DNA of 5,557 nt from Planctomycetota bacterium (GTDB lineage: Bacteria > Planctomycetota > Planctomycetia > Pirellulales > UBA1268): NCBI GenBank assembly GCA_027622795.1, contig JAQBZA010000236.1, positions 1 to 5,557 of the forward strand. The letters are read 5' to 3'. Below, piece after piece: positions 1 to 2,796 of the stretch (position 1 is its first letter; each line of letters begins with the position of its first letter). A model generated the notes under the pieces. The model worked only from the letters and a program-made list of their open reading frames with translations. It had not been told where the DNA came from and did not search any database. The translations under genes and the position numbers were made by a program.

Positions 1-170
1 CGCCGCTGGTTGTAGAACTCGAGCACAAGGGCTGGGTTTTTGGCCCACGCCTCGGGCGTCGCCACATCCTCCACGCGGTGGCCTTCCCAGAGGCCGCCGT
101 CGCCGCGAAATGTCTTGAGCCCGCTCTCGGCGCTAATCCCGGCGCCGGTAAACACAACAACCTTTTTCAT
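1..170 (-). CDS. cobB: SIR2-family NAD-dependent protein deacylase (class III, CobB/SIRT5-like), N-terminal part
   Basis: Sirtuins remove acyl groups from protein lysines, consuming NAD+ and releasing nicotinamide and O-acyl-ADP-ribose in the cytoplasm. Only the first 56 codons lie in the window; the gene continues past position 1. The protein starts MKKVVVFTGAGISAESG, which carries the Rossmann GAGIS NAD-binding motif (residues 9-13). TFRGDGGLWE follows (20-29), matching the TFR..GLW signature, then HRVEDVATPEAW (31-42), as in CobB. Residues Tyr53 and Arg56 (FYNQR) match the Y-x-x-R pair that in E. coli CobB and human SIRT5 binds the carboxylate of succinyl or malonyl groups, so desuccinylase-type activity is likely. 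The ATG at 170-168 was chosen because a GAGG Shine-Dalgarno lies 5 nt upstream and the protein begins exactly at the beta-strand before GAG. The zinc-binding half is outside the window, so completeness cannot be judged. Family assignment is firm; substrate is inference. Confidence 0.93.
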   Translation of the reverse strand, partial: MKKVVVFTGAGISAESGLKTFRGDGGLWEGHRVEDVATPEAWAKNPALVLEFYNQR

Positions 171-275
171 GGAGACCTCAGAGCGGGGCGGGATTACGGG
201 ATCAATTGGTCGGTGGGGTCGTCGCCCGATCGGGCCAGATGCGCCATCCAGCCGGAAGAATACGCTCGACCGCGT

Positions 276-299
276 GAAAAGTTTCCTGAGAAATTTTTT
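276..299. repeat. AT-rich inverted repeat with CTGA loop
   Basis: Bases 277-285 (AAAAGTTTC) pair with 290-298 (GAAATTTTT) across a 4-base loop CTGA, with one G-T wobble and possibly a further wobble at 276/299. It is a strikingly AT-rich patch in GC-rich DNA and ends in a T6 run on the plus strand. It could be a weak terminator, a protein-binding site or simply part of a promoter. It is not a canonical terminator, because the stem is AT-rich and no gene ends immediately before it. Confidence 0.35.
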
Positions 300-303
300 G
301 TGA

Positions 304-321
304 AATGGACCAAGGTTGTCC
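304..321 (+). repeat. MDQGCP box, copy 1
   Basis: AATGGACCAAGGTTGTCC matches 665-682 at 17 of 18 bases. It lies about 85 bases before the start of the sigma-like gene at 406. The ends GGAC and GTCC are inverted, which suggests a partly symmetrical site. If translated from the ATG at 305 both copies read Met-Asp-Gln-Gly-Cys-Pro, but the downstream frames diverge, so I favour a DNA or RNA element over a conserved peptide. Confidence 0.5.
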
Positions 322-345
322 CTCGCGTTCCGATACTCCCGCCAC

Positions 346-390
346 GGTGAAAGAAGGGCCTGTCCGCAAGGCTGCTTCACCTTCAGGCCC
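346..390 (+). promoter_or_regulatory. Possible structured leader: interleaved inverted repeats
   Basis: GGTGAA (346-351) is complementary to TTCACC (376-381), and GGGCCTG (356-362) is complementary to CAGGCCC (384-390). The order A-B-A'-B' means the two helices form either a pseudoknot or two alternative hairpins. The last arm ends 3 bases before the GGGAGAAG ribosome site at 394-401, so the structure could affect translation of the gene at 406. Complementarity is seen; function is inference, and chance is possible in GC-rich DNA. Confidence 0.3.
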
Positions 391-405
391 AACGGGAGAA
401 GACTC

Positions 406-660
406 ATGCACGAGAAACAGATTGATCCGCCCACCAAAAGCCGGCTCGACGACGCCATGGCCCTGCTCGATTCTCGGTCGCGGCACGTCATGGAGCTGTG
501 GCTGGAGGGGGAGAGCCATCAGGAGATCGCGAAAATCATCGGCCTTCCGGAGCGAGCCATCGCCCTGATTCGGCGATCTTCGCTCTGGCGGTTGCGGGAT
601 CTCATTGCCCTAGAGGCTGCGGCGGAAGACACGGAATTCTCGCCCGGGAGGCCAAAATAG
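406..660 (+). CDS. Small sigma-70 region 4-like helix-turn-helix protein
   Basis: An 84-aa protein probably binds DNA. Residues about 16-66 follow the sigma-70 region 4 pattern: a first helix LLDSRSRHVMELWLEGESHQ, then EIAKIIGLPER as helix-turn-helix helix 2 and turn, then AIALIRRSSLWRLRDLI as recognition and trailing helix. This resembles the ECF-sigma phrase with L-R-E, G-x-S-x-x-E-I-A and R-x-L-R-x-L. There is no sigma region 2, so it is not a complete sigma factor; it could be a stand-alone regulator or a phage- or element-type sigma-4 remnant. The ATG at 406 was preferred over in-frame upstream starts because GGGAGAAG lies 4 bases before it and the protein before it looks random. It ends TAG at 658. 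The basic protein at 744 follows 83 bases downstream on the same strand, and the same box precedes both. Family level is fairly sure, role is not known. Confidence 0.72.
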   Translation: MHEKQIDPPTKSRLDDAMALLDSRSRHVMELWLEGESHQEIAKIIGLPERAIALIRRSSLWRLRDLIALEAAAEDTEFSPGRPK

Positions 661-664
661 TGCC

Positions 665-682
665 AATGGACCAGGGTTGTCC
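665..682 (+). repeat. MDQGCP box, copy 2
   Basis: AATGGACCAGGGTTGTCC differs from the copy at 304-321 at one base (A to G). It begins 5 bases after the stop codon of the sigma-like gene and lies about 62 bases before the start of the next gene at 744. Being placed in the leader of two successive small genes suggests a regulatory element, such as a promoter or operator, or a dispersed genomic repeat. Confidence 0.5.
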
Positions 683-743
683 TGCGACTGTGCTTCAATC
701 CATCGACAGAACTTCGCCCGTTTTCCCCTATGGAGGCTTTCAC

Positions 744-941
744 ATGATCGGCCCGGCAAAACACAGGCTGCACGATTACGAGGCCGGCTGGCTGACGCTT
801 CTGCTCCGGATGGGAGTGGCCGACGAGAAGGAGCTGTATGCAGCTCAGAATCGGGTGGCTCAGGCGGCAATCCGAAAGATGGAAGAGCGGCGGGAAAGGC
901 GACGCGCGGAGCGGGAGCGGAAACGGCGGAAGCGGGAGTGA
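744..941 (+). CDS. Small basic protein of unknown function with Arg/Lys/Glu-rich tail
   Basis: A 65-aa protein that I do not recognise. Residues 1-40 look like a small helical domain (HDYEAGWLTLLLRMGV, then ADEKELYAAQNRVAQAAI). Residues 44-65 are an almost uninterrupted run of Arg, Glu and Lys, predicted as a charged single helix or nucleic-acid-binding tail. No signal peptide or membrane segment is visible. The start at 744 is well supported by GGAGG at 732-736 with 7 bases of spacing; a start at 666 inside the repeated box is possible in the same frame but lacks such a site. It follows the sigma-like gene and may be co-transcribed with it, although its own box suggests independent control. 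The stop is TGA at 939. Confidence 0.62.
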   Translation: MIGPAKHRLHDYEAGWLTLLLRMGVADEKELYAAQNRVAQAAIRKMEERRERRRAERERKRRKRE

Positions 942-1251
942 AGAAGAGAGGCCGTTGGATGCGCTATGACACACTCTGCTCGAGCGTGAATGTGGCTAGC
1001 GGTGATGCGATGTGCTAAAGTACACCCAGCATCAAGAACGGCTTGTCCCCCATTGACAGCCGAAAGCACGCCTCGTCGGTGTGCTGGCAATCCGAGCCAC
1101 TGCAAGGCAAACGGTGCCTTCCGGGGCCGAGAAATCGGCACCGGGATGTGCTTGAGGCGAAAGCCTCTTGAAACAATGTTGCAGCACCGGGTTGGGCGAC
1201 CGCGCCCGATTCGGTGGTTCTTGATGCGTTGTCCACTCTGGAGAACGCACT
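942..1251. other. 310-base gene-free stretch with stem-loops
   Basis: No credible coding region is visible on either strand. The second half (1112-1216) holds three consecutive stem-loops, described separately as a possible structured RNA. A TGCTAAAGT sequence at 1013-1021 resembles an extended -10 box but has no matching -35, so a promoter here is not supported. There is no tRNA- or rRNA-like sequence. Confidence 0.5.
1112..1216 (+). ncRNA. Candidate structured RNA or leader with three stem-loops
   Basis: Stem 1: CGGTGCC (1112-1118) with GGCACCG (1137-1143). Stem 2: GAGGC (1154-1158) with GCCTC (1163-1167) closing a GAAA tetraloop, a very stable GNRA-type hairpin. Stem 3: 1185-1198 pairs with 1203-1216 for 14 continuous pairs, including three G-U wobbles, around an ACCG loop. 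The array ends 35 bases before the ATG at 1252, so it may be the 5' leader of that operon or a separate small RNA. I checked it against cobalamin (a GCCACTG occurs at 1096) and cyclic-di-GMP riboswitches and it does not match either. Strand is assumed from the downstream gene. Without covariation this remains a candidate. Confidence 0.38.
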
Positions 1252-1557
1252 ATGTCCCTCAGAACAGAGTTCCGTGACCGCGAGAGGCGGATTCGCATTG
1301 CCGACGCACGCGCGTCTGAGGCAAACGAACTCGCGAGAAATGCTGTCGAGAGCAATTCAAAGACGACGTGGCGGGCCGCGGTGACCCGCTTCCGGACGGC
1401 TGCGACCCTGTACCGCCAAGCGGGCCTCGGCCTCCTGGCGAAGGCCCAGTGGCTCTCGTGCGCCGCGTGTGTCGGCGCCCTGGGCGACACGGAAGGTGCA
1501 GCAACGTGCCGCCGTGAGGCCGAGGTCATACCCGTGTATTGGGAGGGCGAGAAATGA
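1252..1557 (+). CDS. Unrecognised 101-aa helical protein, first gene of a coupled pair
   Basis: I do not recognise a family. The protein is soluble and largely helical. Residues 1-35 are charged (RTEFRDRERRIRIADARASE), and residues about 38-93 form amphipathic helices with alternating small and aromatic residues (WRAAVTRFRTAATLYRQAG, then LAKAQWLSCAACVGALGD). The spacing is reminiscent of a tetratricopeptide-like helical hairpin, but no full TPR consensus is present. Three cysteines (two in SCAAC) have no obvious metal site. The ATG at 1252 has GGAG at 1240-1243, 8 bases upstream. Its stop codon overlaps the next start as ATGA at 1554-1557, so the two proteins are probably made together and may form a complex. 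The leader contains strong stem-loops. Confidence 0.68.
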   Translation: MSLRTEFRDRERRIRIADARASEANELARNAVESNSKTTWRAAVTRFRTAATLYRQAGLGLLAKAQWLSCAACVGALGDTEGAATCRREAEVIPVYWEGEK

Positions 1558-1898
1558 ATGACCGACCAGTGATTCGTCTGATGGCAGAGGGAGCGCTCTT
1601 CGAGATATTTGCCCGCACGACGCCGGAAGGCCAGACAGTTTTCTGGAGCCGAAGCTTCGCGATGGCCGACGACCCCGACGAGTGGCGCGGCGGTGGCTCG
1701 CCAGAGACAACCGACCTTGCGGACGTCGTCCCGGAGATATGGCAGAAACTCTACCCCGCTCTTGTCGCACCGGAGGTCAGGCCGTGGTTTCGCGCGAGGT
1801 TCGATCCTCGCGGATCAAATAGAGATGCCACCGAGCGATGGCTCAGGCTGCTCGCATCAACGCCGCCTGATGAATGGAGCGAATATGACCCCTTCTGA
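1554..1898 (+). CDS. Unrecognised 114-aa protein, second gene of a coupled pair
   Basis: The function is unknown. The protein begins MNDRPVIRLMAEGALFEIF and looks like a small alpha/beta fold: an N-terminal beta-hairpin region (about 5-35, GALFEIFARTTPEGQTVFWS), an acidic Asp/Glu-Pro loop (ADDPDEWRGGGSPETTD), then helices to the end, with many Trp residues. No signal peptide or membrane segment is seen. The start at 1554 was chosen over an upstream start at 1539 because it has GGAGG at 1542-1546, 7 bases away, and forms the ATGA overlap with the preceding gene. Size and composition would suit an immunity or accessory protein, but this is speculation. It ends 12 bases from the end of the convergent toxin remnant at 1911, with no evident terminator between. 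Confidence 0.68.
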   Translation: MNDRPVIRLMAEGALFEIFARTTPEGQTVFWSRSFAMADDPDEWRGGGSPETTDLADVVPEIWQKLYPALVAPEVRPWFRARFDPRGSNRDATERWLRLLASTPPDEWSEYDPF

Positions 1899-1910
1899 CC
1901 TCGTAGCCTG

Positions 1911-2241
1911 TCAAAGATCCAACCACCGGCGTAGTGCTGCATCGACTTGGCTCGCATCGTCGGAGCCTAGTCGACCAACTATTTTAATGACGAGCGATGC
2001 GTGGATCGTGTACAGTCCCCGCTTGACTACTGAAGCCACGTTCAGCCCGGCTCCCTGCCAATCGGCAAGGCTGAACTCACCATCGAGTAGCCGATCAGTC
2101 TTGCTCGTCAAAGGCACGACAAAAAACGTCTTGCGAGCGATGCTCTCCACTCACCACGACCGCCGGCCGCACCTTAACGCCGGTGCGGTCTGAAAACGGA
2201 TAGGCGACAAGAATGACGTCATTTCTGGAGAAGCTTGGCAT
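1911..2241 (-). pseudogene. MazF/PemK-family endoribonuclease toxin, frameshifted
   Basis: MazF/PemK toxins cut mRNA and arrest growth. The protein starts MPSFSRNDVILVAYPFSD and continues TGVKVRPAVVVSGEHRSQDV, with the family's R-P-x-V-V-x-S signature at Arg25-Ser31. The frame then breaks at a six-base run (A6 on the plus strand, 2121-2126) and ends after 48 residues at 2095. Removing one base of the run restores FVVPLTSKTDRLLDGEFS and a normal 109-residue protein ending RRWLDL at 1911. The P-L-T-S Thr45, equivalent to the catalytic Thr of MazF, lies after the break, so the truncated product should be inactive. The start at 2241 lies inside the antitoxin gene (23-base overlap) with no clear ribosome site, implying translational coupling. 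The break may be a true mutation, a sequencing error or a slippage site. Family call is firm. Confidence 0.85.
2121..2126 (-). other. Homopolymer frameshift site in the toxin
   Basis: Six A on the plus strand read as T6 in the toxin. Reading GAC-GTT-TTT then skipping one T gives GTC-GTG-CCT, the expected continuation Val-Val-Pro. Five T would give an intact gene. Confidence 0.8.
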
Positions 2242-2422
2242 ATTCGTCGTCTTTAGGGTTGCCCCATATTTCGGCGAGTGACTTCTGGCTGGCATCAATC
2301 CAAAAGTCGGTGCCATCGTCGGGCAGCACTGTCACAAGAACCTTGGCCCCTTCTGGAAGAGTCGCCGGTTCCGCCAGCTCGACCTTCCCGTCGTGGATGA
2401 CTGCCTTGAGGGTGACGATCAT
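2219..2422 (-). CDS. Antitoxin of the MazF/PemK-like toxin
   Basis: A 67-aa protein beginning MIVTLKAVIHDGKVELAEPA. Such antitoxins bind and inhibit the partner toxin and often repress their own promoter. Residues 1-35 form the strand-rich pattern 'K-A-x-x-x-D-G-K-x-x-L-x-x-P-x-x-L-P-E-G-x-x-V-x-V-T-V' seen in DUF104-like and AbrB-like antitoxins. The acidic C-terminal part (DFWIDASQKSLAEIWGNPKD, then DDEYAKLLQK) is typical of the toxin-binding tail and resembles small antitoxins that I recall preceding MazF/PemK genes. The ATG at 2422 was chosen over an upstream start at 2464 because GGAG lies 10 bases before it and the -10 promoter box overlaps the upstream region. The toxin start lies 23 bases inside its 3' end. 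With the toxin broken, this gene may be an orphan antitoxin. The pairing is strong, the exact antitoxin family less sure. Confidence 0.82.
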   Translation of the reverse strand: MIVTLKAVIHDGKVELAEPATLPEGAKVLVTVLPDDGTDFWIDASQKSLAEIWGNPKDDEYAKLLQK

Positions 2423-2443
2423 GAGAAGAGGACTCCGGTGCGG

Positions 2444-2463
2444 TGTGGGGCGAGAAACCCACA
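2444..2463 (-). promoter_or_regulatory. Inverted repeat at the toxin-antitoxin transcription start (possible operator)
   Basis: TGTGGG (2444-2449) is the reverse complement of CCCACA (2458-2463), giving a perfect 6-base inverted repeat with 8 bases between. It lies between the -10 box and the antitoxin ribosome site, overlapping the expected start of transcription. It could be the operator for autorepression or a leader hairpin. Confidence 0.4.
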
Positions 2464-2466
2464 TTT

Positions 2467-2494
2467 AGTATACGCCCGTTCATAAAGCAGTCAA
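2467..2494 (-). promoter_or_regulatory. Sigma-70-type promoter of the toxin-antitoxin operon
   Basis: On the minus strand TTGACT (2494-2489) and TATACT (2472-2467) each match the sigma-70 consensus at 5 of 6 bases, with a 16-base spacer. Transcription would start near 2460, about 38 bases before the antitoxin ATG. The -10 box overlaps the palindrome GTATAC (2468-2473). Confidence 0.68.
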
Positions 2495-2796
2495 GCAGCT
2501 TCGTTCGGGCAGGACTCGATTCTACCCAGGATGAAGATTTTCTCTGCGGGCCGCACACCGCTGGCCATGAAGCCCGCAGTCTCTCAATGTTTCTGGTCGA
2601 AAAAGAGCTGCGTCCCCTTTTCGTAGCCCCCCTTTTCGTAGCCGCTCTCGGACATCGCGGCCGCCGCGAGACGTTGGATCCCGGCACAGGGTCAGCGATT
2701 CATGTGTTTCGCCGACGGAAAGTTGATGAAGGAATCGAATGCGGTGCAGATTCCGGCACCACTAAGCGATGGCCCACAGCAGCACGGGTGGCTTCG
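2495..2796. other. Gene-free stretch between the helicase gene and the toxin-antitoxin promoter
   Basis: No convincing gene on either strand. It contains a REP-like motif with a perfect tandem repeat (2599-2643), a hairpin TCGCGG-CCG-CCGCGA (2655-2669) and, 37 bases after the helicase stop, a 5-pair hairpin GGTGC/GCACC (2743-2760). Neither hairpin has a T-run, so a rho-independent terminator for the helicase operon is not supported. Confidence 0.5.
2599..2643. repeat. REP-like motif with perfect 15-nt tandem duplication
   Basis: CCCCTTTTCGTAGCC occurs twice back to back (2614-2628 and 2629-2643) without mismatch. The first copy also pairs as CGAAAA (2599-2604) with TTTTCG (2618-2623). Read on the minus strand the core is AAGGGGACGCAGCTCTTTTT, resembling the GGGGACG-type motifs that I recall around REP-associated tyrosine transposase (RAYT/IS200-like) elements. 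No transposase gene is present here, so it may be a solitary repeat or remnant. The duplication is seen directly; the family link is from memory. Confidence 0.5.

Larger units (their letters stand above)
171..405. promoter_or_regulatory. Divergent intergenic region between sirtuin and sigma-like gene
   Basis: This 235-base region separates the sirtuin start (minus) from the next plus-strand start, so it should hold promoters for both. I found no convincing sigma-70 -35/-10 pair on either strand. It contains an AT-rich inverted repeat (about 276-299), a MDQGCP box (304-321) and two interleaved inverted repeats just before the plus-strand ribosome site (346-390); these are listed separately. 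Confidence 0.5.

Noticed and set aside
305..568. 87-codon frame beginning MDQGCP on the plus strand.
   Set aside because: It overlaps the better supported sigma-like gene in another frame, its sequence past the box is not shared with the second copy, and it has no Shine-Dalgarno.
1013..1021. TGCTAAAGT as an extended -10 promoter element.
   Set aside because: No acceptable -35 lies 16-18 bases upstream; the match alone is weak.
1090..1143. GCCACTG at 1096 suggested a cobalamin riboswitch box.
   Set aside because: The other conserved boxes, including the GCCAGGAGACCTGCC-type element, are absent.
1191..1197. GTTGGGC matches the integron attC core GTTRRRY, and the surrounding small orphan genes resemble a cassette array.
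   Set aside because: No partner RYYYAAC site with the expected imperfect symmetry was found upstream, and a GTTRRRY match is expected about once per kilobase by chance (another occurs at 954-960).
2655..2760. Hairpins at 2655-2669 and 2743-2760 as a rho-independent terminator of the helicase operon.
   Set aside because: Short stems with no T-run on the minus strand.
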